A stretch of 64,000 nt of DNA from Amycolatopsis sp. WQ 127309 (GCF_023023025.1 NZ_CP095481.1:1550001-1614000); one strand, 5' to 3'; positions 37,128 through 46,318 are shown, counted from the first letter of the stretch. Notes: generated by a model from the letters alone, not told the origin. Program-made: numbers and translations.

Positions 37128-38989
37128 GAAAACGCTCTCTCCTTTCCCTGCTGGGCGTGACCGCGCTCGCCGCGGCCGCCTTCGCCGTGCCCGCGCAGGC
37201 CGCGGGCGAAGCCGTGAACGTCTGGCTCACCACGACCGACGACGCCAAGGGCGTCAACGTCACCCGTGGCCTGCAGCAGCAGACGCCGATCAGCTTCACC
37301 GCGGGCACCGGCACCGGCGGCCAGACCATCAACGTCAACGAAAACACCACCTACCAGCAGTTCGAGGGCGCCGGCGCGTCGTTCACCGACTCCGCCGCGT
37401 GGCTGCTCAACTCGAGCAACCTGCTCAGCGCCAGCACGCGCAACTCGGTGATGCAGAAGCTCTTCGACCCCAACGCGGGCATCGGCATCAGCTTCCTGCG
37501 CAACCCGATCGGCGCGTCGGACATCGCGCGCAACAGCTACACGTTCGACGACGTGCCCGCCGGGCAGACCGACCCGAACCTGGCGAAGTTCTCCATCGCG
37601 CACGACCAGGCGGACGTGCTGCCGCTGACCAAGCAGGCGCTGCAGCTCAACCCGCAGATCAAGGTCATGGCCTCGCCGTGGAGCGCGCCGCCGTGGATGA
37701 AGGACAACGACAGCTACCTGCTCGGCTGGGTCGAGTCGCAGTTCTACCCGGCCTACGCGCAGTACTTCGTCAAGTACGTCCAGGCCTACCAAGCCGCCGG
37801 TGTGCCGATCAACTACCTGACCGTCCAAAATGAACCGACGTGCTGCGCGAGCTACCCGTCGACCAACTGGAACGGCGCGGGCCTGGCGTACTTCACCAAG
37901 ACCAACCTGCTGCCCGCGCTGCACAGCGCCGGACTGTCCACAAAGGTCCTCGCGCTGGACTGGAACTGGGACCAGTACCAGTCCTTCGCGGCGCCCACGA
38001 TGGACGACGCCGCCATCCGCAACGACCCGAACTTCGGCGGCATGGCGTGGCACGGTTACGGCGGCAACGTCTCGCAGCAGACGACCGTGCACAACCAGTA
38101 CCCGAGCGTCAACGCGTACTCGACCGAGCACTCGGGCGGCACCTGGGTGTCGAACCAGCAGGCCGAGGACATGACGAACATCGTCGACTACACGCGCAAC
38201 TGGAGCCGCACGGTCACCAAGTGGAGCCTGGCGATGGACCAGGCGCACAACCCGCACAACGGCGGCTGTGACACCTGCACCGGCCTCGTGACCGTCCACA
38301 ATGGAGACGGCCGCAACGGCCAGGTCGACTACACCGTCGAGTACTACACGATGGGTCACCTGACGAAGTTCGTGAAGCCCGGCGCGGTCCGGATCGACTC
38401 GAACGACAACGCGACCGTCCGCAACGTCGCCTGGAAGAACCCGGACGGCTCGAAGGCGCTGATCGCGTACAACACCAGCACCGGCAACCAGAGCGTCCGG
38501 GTGAACTGGGGCGGCTCGTCGTTCACCTACAACCTGCCCGGCCACACGTCGGCGACGTTCACCTGGGCGGGCAACCAGGGCACCGGCGGCGGGGGTGGCA
38601 CCGGCAAGACCGGGCCGATCACCGGCCTCGGCGGCAAGTGCCTGGACGTCGCGAGCGGCAGCAGCGCGAACGGCGCGGCCGTGCAGCTCTACGACTGCAA
38701 CGGCTCGGCCGCGCAGCAGTGGACGGTCGGCACCGACGGCACGCTCCGCGCGCTGGGCAAGTGCCTCGACGTGACCGGACAGTCCACAGCGGACGGTGCG
38801 CAGCTGCAGCTGTGGGACTGCGGCGGGACGGCCAACCAGAGATGGGCGGCGACGGCGGCCAAGGACCTCGTCGGGGCGGCGTCGAGCAAGTGCGTTGACG
38901 TGACCGGCAATTCGAGTGCGAACGGCACCCGGCTGCAGATCTGGACCTGCACCGGCGCCGCCAACCAGAAGTGGAACGTGCCCGCATGA
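37124..38989 (+). CDS. Secreted GH30 glucanase with C-terminal CBM13
   Basis: This 621-residue protein has a signal peptide (RKRSLLSLLGVTALAAAAF, cleavage after AQAA). The GH30 barrel with its side beta-domain spans about 30-485; the acid/base is Glu237 in VQNEP and the nucleophile Glu335 in STEHSGG. The segments FEGAGASFTDSAA and MASPWSAPPWMKDN match GH30 beta-glucosidase and beta-1,6-glucanase subfamilies, so beta-1,6-glucan or a related glucan is the likely substrate. CBM13 follows a Gly-rich linker at about 495-621. ATGA overlaps link it to both neighbours. Confidence 0.92.
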   Translation: MRKRSLLSLLGVTALAAAAFAVPAQAAGEAVNVWLTTTDDAKGVNVTRGLQQQTPISFTAGTGTGGQTINVNENTTYQQFEGAGASFTDSAAWLLNSSNLLSASTRNSVMQKLFDPNAGIGISFLRNPIGASDIARNSYTFDDVPAGQTDPNLAKFSIAHDQADVLPLTKQALQLNPQIKVMASPWSAPPWMKDNDSYLLGWVESQFYPAYAQYFVKYVQAYQAAGVPINYLTVQNEPTCCASYPSTNWNGAGLAYFTKTNLLPALHSAGLSTKVLALDWNWDQYQSFAAPTMDDAAIRNDPNFGGMAWHGYGGNVSQQTTVHNQYPSVNAYSTEHSGGTWVSNQQAEDMTNIVDYTRNWSRTVTKWSLAMDQAHNPHNGGCDTCTGLVTVHNGDGRNGQVDYTVEYYTMGHLTKFVKPGAVRIDSNDNATVRNVAWKNPDGSKALIAYNTSTGNQSVRVNWGGSSFTYNLPGHTSATFTWAGNQGTGGGGGTGKTGPITGLGGKCLDVASGSSANGAAVQLYDCNGSAAQQWTVGTDGTLRALGKCLDVTGQSTADGAQLQLWDCGGTANQRWAATAAKDLVGAASSKCVDVTGNSSANGTRLQIWTCTGAANQKWNVPA

Positions 38990-40350
38990 AGAAACTGGCA
39001 GCATTCGGCGCCCTGATAGCAGCGACGTCGGCGTTGGTGCTCGCCCCGGGCGTCGCGCAGGCGGCGACCGGGCCGATCACCGGCATCGCCGGGAAGTGCG
39101 TCGACGTCAACGCGGCGAGCACCGCCAACGGTACGGCGATCCAGCTCTACGACTGCAACGGCTCGAACGCTCAACAATGGACGGTCGGATCCGACGGATC
39201 CCTGCAGGCGCTGGGCAAGTGCCTCGACGTGACCAGCGCGGGCACGGCGAACGGCGCGTTGATCCAGCTCTGGGACTGCAACGGCTCCAACGCCCAGAAG
39301 TGGACGGCCAACGCGGCGAAGAACCTCGTCAACACCGGGTCGGGCAAGTGCCTCGACGCCACCGGCAACAGCTCGGCGAACGGCACCCGCCTGCAGATCT
39401 GGACGTGCGCGAGCAGCGCCAACCAGCAGTGGACGCTCCCGAGCGGCGGCACGACCCCGCCGCCGACCGGGCCGGGCGTGATGGCCGTCGCGCCGTACCT
39501 CTACAACGGCTGGGGCAACCCGCCGAGCCCGGCGACGATCCAGAACGCCACCGGCGTCAAGTGGTTCACGCTGGCGTTCGTGCTGTCCAACGGCTACTGC
39601 AACCCGCAGTGGGACGGCGGCCGCGCGCTGACCGGCGGCGTCGACCAGAACACCATCAACACCGTGCGGGCGGGCGGCGGCGACGTCATCCCGTCGTTCG
39701 GCGGCTACTCCGGCAACAAGCTGGAGTCGTCGTGCGGCAGCGCGGGTGAGCTGGCGGCGGCGTACCAGAAGGTGATCAGCGCCTACGGCCTCAAGGCGAT
39801 CGACATCGACATCGAGGCCGACGCCTACAGCAACCCGACCGTGCAGCAGCGCACGGTCGACGCGCTGAAGACGATCCGGGCGAACAACGCGGGCATCAAG
39901 CTGTACGTCACGTTCGGCACCGGGCAGTCGGGGCCGGACAACAGCCTGGTGAACCGCGCGGCCCAGTCCGGGCTCACGGTCGACGGCTGGGTCATCATGC
40001 CGTTCGACTTCGGCGGCGCCGGCCAGAACATGGGCACGCTCACGCAGCGCGCGGCGGAGGGCCTCAAGAACGTCGTCAAGTCGGCTTACGGCTACGACGA
40101 CGACACGGCCTACCGGCACTCGGGCATCTCGTCGATGAACGGCATCACGGACAACAGCGAGACGGTCACCCTGGCCGACTTCACCACTATCCTGGCCTAC
40201 GCGAACACGCACCACCTGGCCCGGCTGACGTTCTGGTCCGCGAACCGCGACCGCCCCTGCCCCGGGGCGTACCCGAACGACGACACGTGTTCGGGCGTTT
40301 CCCAGCAGGCGTGGGACTTCACGAGGATCTTCGCCCGCTACGCCGGCTGA
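38986..40350 (+). CDS. Secreted GH18 chitinase with N-terminal CBM13
   Basis: This 454-residue protein has a signal peptide (KKLAAFGALIAATSALVLAPG) and then CBM13 at about 27-152. This order is the reverse of the other three genes. After a PPPTGPG linker, the GH18-like barrel (160-454) carries KAIDIDIEAD, with Glu277 in the place of the catalytic DxDxE acid. The GH18 segment resembles bacterial chitinases with short barrels. The start overlaps the GH30 stop by 4 bases. A REP-like palindrome at 40366 follows the stop. Confidence 0.88.
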   Translation: MKKLAAFGALIAATSALVLAPGVAQAATGPITGIAGKCVDVNAASTANGTAIQLYDCNGSNAQQWTVGSDGSLQALGKCLDVTSAGTANGALIQLWDCNGSNAQKWTANAAKNLVNTGSGKCLDATGNSSANGTRLQIWTCASSANQQWTLPSGGTTPPPTGPGVMAVAPYLYNGWGNPPSPATIQNATGVKWFTLAFVLSNGYCNPQWDGGRALTGGVDQNTINTVRAGGGDVIPSFGGYSGNKLESSCGSAGELAAAYQKVISAYGLKAIDIDIEADAYSNPTVQQRTVDALKTIRANNAGIKLYVTFGTGQSGPDNSLVNRAAQSGLTVDGWVIMPFDFGGAGQNMGTLTQRAAEGLKNVVKSAYGYDDDTAYRHSGISSMNGITDNSETVTLADFTTILAYANTHHLARLTFWSANRDRPCPGAYPNDDTCSGVSQQAWDFTRIFARYAG

Positions 40351-40365
40351 CGCACCACCCCTGAG

Positions 40366-40422
40366 AGTCCGTGAATGCCACATTGAGGGACATAGTGTCC
40401 GTCAATGTGGCATTCACGGACT
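40366..40422. repeat. REP-like palindrome (copy 2) with a 16-base tail duplication
   Basis: Arms of 26 bases (one mismatch) flank ATAGT. The core is the same as at 8882. Immediately to the right TTCACGGACTTCGGCG occurs twice in tandem, partly overlapping the right arm. The element separates the convergent GH18 and GntR genes. The rest of the 279-base gap 40351-40629 holds no recognisable gene. Confidence 0.88.
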
Positions 40423-40629
40423 TCGGCGTTCACGGACTTCGGCGTTCAGGGGTGCCGCGTGCCGTTTCGGGACTGCCGGGGGTGACCCTGGGGGTAGTCA
40501 CGCCCCGGCAGCCGGGTTTCGCGGGCCGCTGGGGGTATCCGGCGGCGAAACCGCGCTGAGGTTATCCAGTCCGCGGCCCGGGAACGCCGGGCTCGGCCCG
40601 TCCGGACCGCAAGCGTGCCCGAAGACGCA

Positions 40630-41361
40630 CTACTCGACGGCGATCGCCGCCCGGGCGGCGGCCGCGCGGTCGGCGTACGCCTCGACCAGCTGCTCCTCCG
40701 CGTCCTCCAGGTACTTCATCAGCAGCTGCTCCGCGCCCGGGCCGTCGCCCGCCTCGACGCGGTCCAGGATCTCGTGGTTGCGCGGCAGGTAGCGCTCGTG
40801 GAAGCGGCGCGGCTCGGCCATGATGTGGAACACCAGCCGCAGCTCGGCGGTCAGCCGGCCGACCAGCTCGTTGACGCGCTCGCTGCCCGACAGCGCGGCC
40901 AGCTCCTGGTGGAACCAGACGTTCGCGGTGCCGAGGTCCTTCCAGTTCCCGTTGCGGGCGGCCTCGTCGCCGATGTCGACCTTCTCCTTGATCCGCGGGA
41001 ACGACGCCGGCTTCGCCGTCACGCCCCGGACCGCGGCGCACTCGATGATCTTGCGCACGCGGTAGATGTCGACGACGTCCTCGATGCTCGGGATCCGCAC
41101 GAACACCCCGCGGTTGAGCTCGTGGGCGAGCAGCCGCTCGTGCGTGAGCAGCCGGAACGCCTCCCGCAGCGTGTTGCGCGAGACGCCGAGCGCGTTGCCG
41201 ATGTCCTGCTCCGACAGCCGCCCGCCGGGCAGGAAGAAGCCCTCCGCGATGCGCTTGCGGAGGACGCCCGCCACCCGCTCGGCGGTGCTCTTGCGGCTGA
41301 CCAGGCCGCGATCGGCCTCCAGGCCGGGAAGGTCCGGGACCACGCTGTCTTCGATGACCAC
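40630..41361 (-). CDS. GntR-family regulator, FCD (FadR-type) subfamily
   Basis: This 243-residue protein has a GntR winged helix (TAERVAGVLRKRIAEGFFLPGG, LSEQDIGNALGVSRNTLREAF) and an all-helical FCD domain with metal-ligand His residues (NVWFHQELAAL, FHERYLPRNHEIL). GTG 41361 was chosen; no upstream start extends the family homology. It is divergent from the MFS and 5-oxoprolinase operon, with a fitting operator at 41414, and probably represses it until a carboxylate effector (perhaps 5-oxoproline) binds. Confidence 0.9.
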   Translation of the reverse strand: MVIEDSVVPDLPGLEADRGLVSRKSTAERVAGVLRKRIAEGFFLPGGRLSEQDIGNALGVSRNTLREAFRLLTHERLLAHELNRGVFVRIPSIEDVVDIYRVRKIIECAAVRGVTAKPASFPRIKEKVDIGDEAARNGNWKDLGTANVWFHQELAALSGSERVNELVGRLTAELRLVFHIMAEPRRFHERYLPRNHEILDRVEAGDGPGAEQLLMKYLEDAEEQLVEAYADRAAAARAAIAVE

Positions 41362-41413
41362 GGCGACGATGGTACCCGTCACACAGGGGACGATCGAATT
41401 GCACTCTTGTGGA

Positions 41414-41426
41414 ATTGTTGAACAAT
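41414..41426. promoter_or_regulatory. GntR/FCD operator ATTGTTGAACAAT
   Basis: A perfect 13-base palindrome contains the FCD-type consensus TnGTnnnACnA. It sits 53 bases before the MFS gene and 53 bases before the divergent GntR gene, in the shared promoter region. Confidence 0.65.
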
Positions 41427-41478
41427 CCTTACTGTGTGAGGCACGCCACGATGAGACACTGGCCTGGAGGTGCCCGAC

Positions 41479-42720
41479 ATGACTGCCACAGCAACCGAGG
41501 CCCGGCCGTTCGACTGGTTCCGCACACTGGGGAAACGCGGCCGGCTCGCCTTCGCCGGCGCGTTCGGCGGGTACGGCCTGGACTCGTTCGACTACCAGAC
41601 CCTGCCCCTCGGGCTCGCCGCGATCACCGCGTACTTCGGCATTTCGAGCGGCGAAGCCGGCCTGCTCGGCACGACGACGCTGGTCGTGTCGGCCGTCGGC
41701 GGCATCGGCGCCGGCATGCTGGCCGACCGCATCGGCCGCGTCCGCACGCTCCAGATCACCATCGCGATGTACACGGTGTTCACCGTGCTCTGCGGGTTCG
41801 CACCCAACTTCGAGACGCTGCTGATCTTCCGCGCGCTGCAGGGCCTGGGCTTCGGCGGCGAGTGGGCGGCCGGCGCGGCGCTGGTCGCGGAGTACTCCTC
41901 GGCGCGCTACCGCGGCCGGACCGTGGCGTTCGTGCAGAGCGCGTGGGCGGTCGGCTGGGGCCTGTCGGTGATCGTCTACACCGTCGTGTTCAGCCTCGCG
42001 AGCCCCGACCTGGCCTGGCGCATCATGTTCTGGACCGGCGTCATCCCGGCGCTGCTCGTGCTCTGGGTCCGCAAGAGCGTCAAGGACGCGCCCCGCGCGG
42101 AGGAACGTCTCAAGGGCGAGCGCGTCAAGGGCACGCTGGTCAAGATCTTCCACCGCGACCTCCTGCGCACGACGTTCTTCGCCGCGCTGCTCGCGACCGG
42201 CGTCCAGGGCGGGTACTACACGATCTCGACGTGGCTGCCGTCGTACCTGAAGAAGACGCGCGAACTGACCGTGATCGGCACCGGCGGCTACCTCGCCTTC
42301 CTGATCACCGGCGCCTTCGTCGGGTACGTCTGCGGCGGCTACCTCACGGACCTGATGGGGCGCAAGAAAACCTTCCTGACCTTCGCGATCCTGTCGGCCG
42401 GGCTGATCGTCGCGTACACCCAGATCCCCAAGGGCGCCAACGGGCTCGTGCTGGTGCTCGGCTTCCCGCTCGGCTTCTCGATGTCCGCGATCTTCAGCGG
42501 CTTCGGCGCGTACCTCGCCGAGCTGTACCCGACGACGGTGCGCGGCACCGGCCAGGGCTTCACGTACAACTTCGGCCGCGCGGTCGGCGCGATCTTCCCG
42601 ACCGTCGTGGGCTTCCTCGGCGCGGGCGGCGCGATCGTGTTCGGCGCCATCGGCTACGCCATCGCCGCGCTCGCCCTGCTGGGCTTGCCCGAGACCCGAG
42701 GGATCGAACTCGTTGACTGA
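41479..42720 (+). CDS. MFS transporter (metabolite:H+ symporter type), probably for 5-oxoproline or related acid
   Basis: This 413-residue protein has twelve predicted helices. The MFS loop motif is [13 protein letters not shown] (2-3), with [23 protein letters not shown] as in the aromatic-acid/sialate/shikimate subgroup, and a second loop [17 protein letters not shown] 41479 sits eight bases after GGAGG; GTG 41470 overlaps that RBS and is less likely. The substrate is inferred from the operon only. Confidence 0.88.
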   Translation: MTATATEARPFDWFRTLGKRGRLAFAGAFGGYGLDSFDYQTLPLGLAAITAYFGISSGEAGLLGTTTLVVSAVGGIGAGMLADRIGRVRTLQITIAMYTVFTVLCGFAPNFETLLIFRALQGLGFGGEWAAGAALVAEYSSARYRGRTVAFVQSAWAVGWGLSVIVYTVVFSLASPDLAWRIMFWTGVIPALLVLWVRKSVKDAPRAEERLKGERVKGTLVKIFHRDLLRTTFFAALLATGVQGGYYTISTWLPSYLKKTRELTVIGTGGYLAFLITGAFVGYVCGGYLTDLMGRKKTFLTFAILSAGLIVAYTQIPKGANGLVLVLGFPLGFSMSAIFSGFGAYLAELYPTTVRGTGQGFTYNFGRAVGAIFPTVVGFLGAGGAIVFGAIGYAIAALALLGLPETRGIELVD

Positions 42721-42730
42721 GGGGGAACTC

Positions 42731-43525
42731 ATGACGACCTTCGACCAACCCGCCACGTTCACGCCGGAGCAAGCCCGCCAAGCGTTCCGCCGTGGCACGG
42801 CCCGCCCCACCACCGGCTGGGCCGGCGGCTTCACCCAGACCAACCTGATCGCCGTGCCGCAGGACTGGGCCTACGACGTCCTGCTGTTCTGCACCCGCAA
42901 CCCGCAGGCGTGCCCGCTGCTCGACGTCACCGACCCCGGCGACCCGGGCACCAAGCTGGCCGGCGGCGCGGACCTGCGCACCGACCTGCCGCGCTACCGG
43001 ATCTGGCAGAACGGCGTGCTCGCCGGCGAGGTCTCGGACGCGACAGGGCTGTGGCGCAGCGACATGGTCGCCTTCTCGATCGGCTGCAGCTTCACGTTCG
43101 AGACGGCGCTGGCCGCCGAGGGCATCCCGCTGCGGCACGTCGAGCAGGGCCGCAACGTCTCGATGTACCTGACGAACCGGCCGTGCGAACCCGCCGGGCG
43201 GCTCTTCGGCCCGATGGTCGTGTCGATGCGGTACCTCCCCGAGGACCGCGTCGACGACGCCATCCGGATCACCCGCGCGATGCCGGCCGTCCACGGCGCG
43301 CCGGTGCACATCGGCGACCCGCGTACGCTGGGCGTCGAAGATCTTTCGCGGCCGGACTTCGGTGATCCGGTGGACGCGGCCCACGGTGACGTCCCGGTGT
43401 TCTGGGCCTGCGGGGTCACCCCGCAGGCGGCGCTGATGGCGTCGCGGCCGCCGTACGCGATCACCCACGCGCCGGGGTACATGTTCATCACCGACCGCCA
43501 CGACAGCGAATACCGGGTGGGCTGA
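42731..43525 (+). CDS. DUF1445 (YcsI-type) putative hydro-lyase
   Basis: This 264-residue protein matches the YcsI/DUF1445 family: [60 protein letters not shown] and PGYMFITD. A vertebrate relative is known as D-glutamate cyclase, which makes 5-oxo-D-proline. That suits a place before the 5-oxoprolinase genes, although bacterial members are often labelled only as hydro-lyases. ATG 42731 follows GAGGGGG; its upstream frame overlaps the MFS stop. Confidence 0.87.
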   Translation: MTTFDQPATFTPEQARQAFRRGTARPTTGWAGGFTQTNLIAVPQDWAYDVLLFCTRNPQACPLLDVTDPGDPGTKLAGGADLRTDLPRYRIWQNGVLAGEVSDATGLWRSDMVAFSIGCSFTFETALAAEGIPLRHVEQGRNVSMYLTNRPCEPAGRLFGPMVVSMRYLPEDRVDDAIRITRAMPAVHGAPVHIGDPRTLGVEDLSRPDFGDPVDAAHGDVPVFWACGVTPQAALMASRPPYAITHAPGYMFITDRHDSEYRVG

Positions 43526-43526
43526 A

Positions 43527-44279
43527 ATGGACCTGAACAGCGACCTCGGCGAGGGTTTCGGCGCCTGGAAGATGGGCGACGACGAAGCCGTCCTCGACAT
43601 CGTGACCAGCGCGAACGTCGCCTGCGGCTTCCACGCCGGCGACCCGTCGGTGATGCGGCACGTGTGCGAGCTGGCGGCCGATCGCGACGTCGCGATCGGC
43701 GCGCACGTCGGCTACCACGACCTGGCCGGGTTCGGCAGGCGCGCGCTCGACATCGCCCCGGAGGACCTGGCCAACGAGGTGCTCTACCAGATCGGCGCGC
43801 TCGACGCGTTCGCCCGCGCGGCCGGCAGCCGCGTGACGTACGTGAAGCCGCACGGCGCGTTGTACAACACCGCGGCGGCCGACCCGGAGCAGGCCGCGGC
43901 GATCGTCGAGGGCCTGCGCCGGTACGACCCGGCGCTCGCGCTGCTCTGTCTGCCGGACTCGGAAATGCAGCGGGAGGCGGAAAAGGCCGGGGTCGTGGCG
44001 TACGCCGAGGCGTTCGCCGACCGGGCCTACACCGCGGAAGGCCGGCTGGTGTCGCGCAAGCAGCCCGGCGCCGTGCTGCACGAACCCGGCGCCGTCGCCG
44101 AGCGCGCGGTGGCCATGGCGACCGGCGGCGGGGTCGTCACGGCCGACGGCGCCCAGCTCGACCTGCGCCCGGACTCCCTGTGCGTGCACGGGGACACGCC
44201 GGGCGCGGTGGAGCTGGCCCGGCGGATCCGCGACGGACTGACCGACGCGGGTGTGCCGCTCACCGCGTTCACCGGATGA
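43527..44279 (+). CDS. pxpA: 5-oxoprolinase subunit A (LamB/YcsF family)
   Basis: This 250-residue protein begins MDLNSDLGEGFGAWKMGDD, the family start, and contains NVACGFHAGDP, HVGYHDLAGFGRR, VKPHGALYN and the C-terminal LCVHGDTPGAVELA. With PxpB and PxpC it forms an ATP-dependent enzyme opening 5-oxoproline to glutamate. It begins one base after the DUF1445 stop, and its stop overlaps the next start by 4 bases. Confidence 0.95.
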   Translation: MDLNSDLGEGFGAWKMGDDEAVLDIVTSANVACGFHAGDPSVMRHVCELAADRDVAIGAHVGYHDLAGFGRRALDIAPEDLANEVLYQIGALDAFARAAGSRVTYVKPHGALYNTAAADPEQAAAIVEGLRRYDPALALLCLPDSEMQREAEKAGVVAYAEAFADRAYTAEGRLVSRKQPGAVLHEPGAVAERAVAMATGGGVVTADGAQLDLRPDSLCVHGDTPGAVELARRIRDGLTDAGVPLTAFTG

Positions 44280-44884
44280 CCGTCCGGCTGCTGCCGTGCG
44301 GGCGGCGGGCAGTGCTCGTGGAGGTCGACGACGTCCTCGGTTACCAAGCGGCATTGACGCAGGCCCCGCCTCTCGGTGTCGAAGAGCTGGTTCCGGCCGC
44401 GCGCACGCTGCTGGTCCGCTTCGACCCGGCGGTGACCTCCGCTGACCGGCTGGGCGCCCTGCTGCGTCAAGTGTCCCCTGTGGACAGTCAGCCTGCCGAC
44501 GCGCACGAGGTGGTCATCCCGGTGGTGTACGACGGCGAGGACCTGACGGAGGTCGCGGCCGAGACCGGGCTTTCGGTCGCAGAGGTCGTGACCCGGCACA
44601 GCGCGGGGTCGTACGTCTCGGCGTTCTGCGGGTTCGCGCCCGGGTTCGCCTACCTGTCCGGCGCGGACCCGGTGCTGCACGTGGCCCGCCGATCGTCGCC
44701 GCGGACGCGCATCCCGGCCGGTTCGGTGGCGATCGCGGGCGAGTACAGCGCGGTGTACCCGAGCGCGTCGCCGGGCGGCTGGCGGCTGCTCGGACGCACC
44801 GACGCGCCGGTGTGGGACGTCGAGCGCGACCCGCCGAACCTGCTGCCGCCGGGGACGCGCGTGCGCTTCCGGGAGGTTTCGTGA
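44276..44884 (+). CDS. pxpB: 5-oxoprolinase subunit B (KipI family)
   Basis: This 202-residue protein has the family segments VVIPVVYDGEDLTEVAAETGLS and FCGFAPGFAYLSG, then PRTRIPAGSVAIAGEYSAVYP and GGWRLLGRTD. It is a component of the three-part oxoprolinase. ATGA and GTGA overlaps couple it to PxpA and PxpC. Confidence 0.95.
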   Translation: MTVRLLPCGRRAVLVEVDDVLGYQAALTQAPPLGVEELVPAARTLLVRFDPAVTSADRLGALLRQVSPVDSQPADAHEVVIPVVYDGEDLTEVAAETGLSVAEVVTRHSAGSYVSAFCGFAPGFAYLSGADPVLHVARRSSPRTRIPAGSVAIAGEYSAVYPSASPGGWRLLGRTDAPVWDVERDPPNLLPPGTRVRFREVS

Positions 44885-45750
44885 AGCTCGAGATCCGCCG
44901 GCCCGGGTTCGCCACGACCGTGCAGGACCTCGGCCGCCCCGGCCACGCGGCCCTCGGCGTCGGCCGTTCGGGCGCCGCCGACCGCGGCTCGTTCCGGCTG
45001 GCCAACCGGCTCGTCGGCAACCCGTCGGGGGCCGCGGGCCTGGAGGTCACGCTCGGCGGCCTGGTGCTGCGCGCGACGGCGTTGACGACGATCGCCGTAA
45101 CCGGCGCGGACTGCCCGCTGTCGAAGGGCGGCTTGAACGGGCCGATCACACTCTGGCCGGGCGAGGAACTGGCGCTCGGCATGGCGTCGACCGGACTGCG
45201 CTGTTACGTCGCGGTCCGCGGCGGCATCGACGTCCCGCCGGTGCTGGGCTCGCGGTCGACGGACACCCTCGGCAAGCTGGGCCCGCCACCGCTCGCCGCG
45301 GGAATGCTGCTGCCGATCGGGTCTCCGCCGCCCGGGTTCCCCACGGTCGATCTCGCGCCGCGCGCGGCCCTTCTTTCCGACCCCGTTCTGCGCGTAACGC
45401 CGGGCCCGCGTCGCGACTGGTTCACCGACCCGGCGCGGCTTCTGTCCACTGTGTACACGGTCTCGCCGGACTCGGACCGCGTCGGCATCCGCCTGGTCGG
45501 ACCACCCCTTTCCCGCACCCGCCACGACGAGTTGCCGTCGGAGCCGTGCGTGCCCGGGTCACTGCAGGTGCCACCTTCGGGCCAGCCGATCCTGTTCCAC
45601 GCCGACCACCCCACGACGGGCGGCTACCCGGTGATCGCCGTCGTCGACGAGGAGGACCTGGACGTCGCCGCCCAGCTGCGCCCCGGCCAGACGCTGCGCT
45701 TCTCACGACCAGCCGCGGCAGACCAGCAGGGTCGCGGCGACCCCCAGTAG
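44881..45750 (+). CDS. pxpC: 5-oxoprolinase subunit C (KipA family)
   Basis: This 289-residue protein starts at GTG 44881 with LEIRRPGFATTVQDLGRPGHAALGV, the typical family start. CYVAVRGGIDVPPVLGSRSTDT and LFHADHPTTGGYPVIAVV follow. It completes the PxpABC enzyme. The C-terminus (AADQQGRGDPQ) lies in a 48-base overlap with the convergent small membrane protein gene. Confidence 0.95.
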   Translation: MKLEIRRPGFATTVQDLGRPGHAALGVGRSGAADRGSFRLANRLVGNPSGAAGLEVTLGGLVLRATALTTIAVTGADCPLSKGGLNGPITLWPGEELALGMASTGLRCYVAVRGGIDVPPVLGSRSTDTLGKLGPPPLAAGMLLPIGSPPPGFPTVDLAPRAALLSDPVLRVTPGPRRDWFTDPARLLSTVYTVSPDSDRVGIRLVGPPLSRTRHDELPSEPCVPGSLQVPPSGQPILFHADHPTTGGYPVIAVVDEEDLDVAAQLRPGQTLRFSRPAAADQQGRGDPQ

Positions 45751-45897
45751 CGCCGCGACCGCCGGCACCCACCACCGCGCACGGACCGCGGTGCGCAGCG
45801 GACCCGGCTCGGCGAGACGCTCGGCCAGGTAGGCGTCGAAGGCCTCCGCGACCTGGTCGTCGATCTCGTCGCGCAGCCGCGGGCTCAGCTCAGACAT
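45703..45897 (-). CDS. Small single-pass membrane protein, function unknown
   Basis: This 64-residue protein has a charged N-terminal half (SPRLRDEIDDQVAEAFDAYLA) and one helix (WWVPAVAALLGVAATLLVC). It overlaps the upstream membrane protein gene by 8 bases in the same direction, which supports expression as a pair. I recognise no family. Confidence 0.6.
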   Translation of the reverse strand: MSELSPRLRDEIDDQVAEAFDAYLAERLAEPGPLRTAVRARWWVPAVAALLGVAATLLVCRGWS

Positions 45898-46246
45898 GGG
45901 CCGTGACCGCCGGCCGCGGCAGGGCCACCGACAGGCACGCGAAGGCCAGCGGCACCGCCAGCCCGGCCATGAGCAGTGAGAACACGACGTCGTCGCCGGC
46001 CGTGACGACGTCGAACCAGGCGTCGGTCAGCAGCAGCGTGGCCGTGCCGATCGCGGCGAACGGCATCCGCGCGTCGCCGCGGCCGAGCAGCCAGGCCGTC
46101 GCGAGCAGGCCGACCGCCTCCGCTGCGTCGAAGCCCGTCCACGCCAGGCTCCAGTGCTGCGCCGGATAGACGTCCGGCAGTGTCATCCCCAGTACCGCGA
46201 TCCACGGCAGCAGGCACAGTCCCGCCGCCCAGAAGACCTTCCGCAT
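45890..46246 (-). CDS. Four-helix membrane protein, function unknown
   Basis: This 118-residue protein has about four predicted helices (VFWAAGLCLLPWIAVLGMT, AVGLLATAWLLGR, AAIGTATLLLTDAWFDVV, MAGLAVPLAFACLSVAL). ATG 46246 follows GGGGG. It is divergent from an ArsR-like regulator gene with an inverted repeat between them and probably is its target. It forms a pair with the small gene downstream. Confidence 0.68.
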   Translation of the reverse strand: MRKVFWAAGLCLLPWIAVLGMTLPDVYPAQHWSLAWTGFDAAEAVGLLATAWLLGRGDARMPFAAIGTATLLLTDAWFDVVTAGDDVVFSLLMAGLAVPLAFACLSVALPRPAVTAHV

Positions 46247-46294
46247 CGAAACCCCCGAAGTCTCGTACCCCTGAAACCCAAGGTAGCCGAATGC

Positions 46295-46318
46295 AGAGAT
46301 TCTTTGCAAACAGTCTCT
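46295..46318. promoter_or_regulatory. 24-base inverted repeat, candidate operator of the ArsR-like gene
   Basis: Arms AGAGA and TCTCT surround a perfect TTTGCAAA core (46303-46310), with further symmetric matches between. It lies 16 bases before the regulator start and 48 bases before the divergent membrane protein gene, and is A/T-rich. Confidence 0.6.

Noticed and set aside
36830..39004. Open frame of 724 codons antisense to the GH75 and GH30 genes
   Set aside because: The frame reads Val/Arg/Gly-rich protein, the shadow of a GC-rich coding strand that is clearly explained by GH genes.
40630..42843. N-terminal extension of the GntR gene by about 490 codons
   Set aside because: The extra part is antisense to the MFS gene and lacks any pattern. 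The GTG 41361 start gives a normal FCD regulator.
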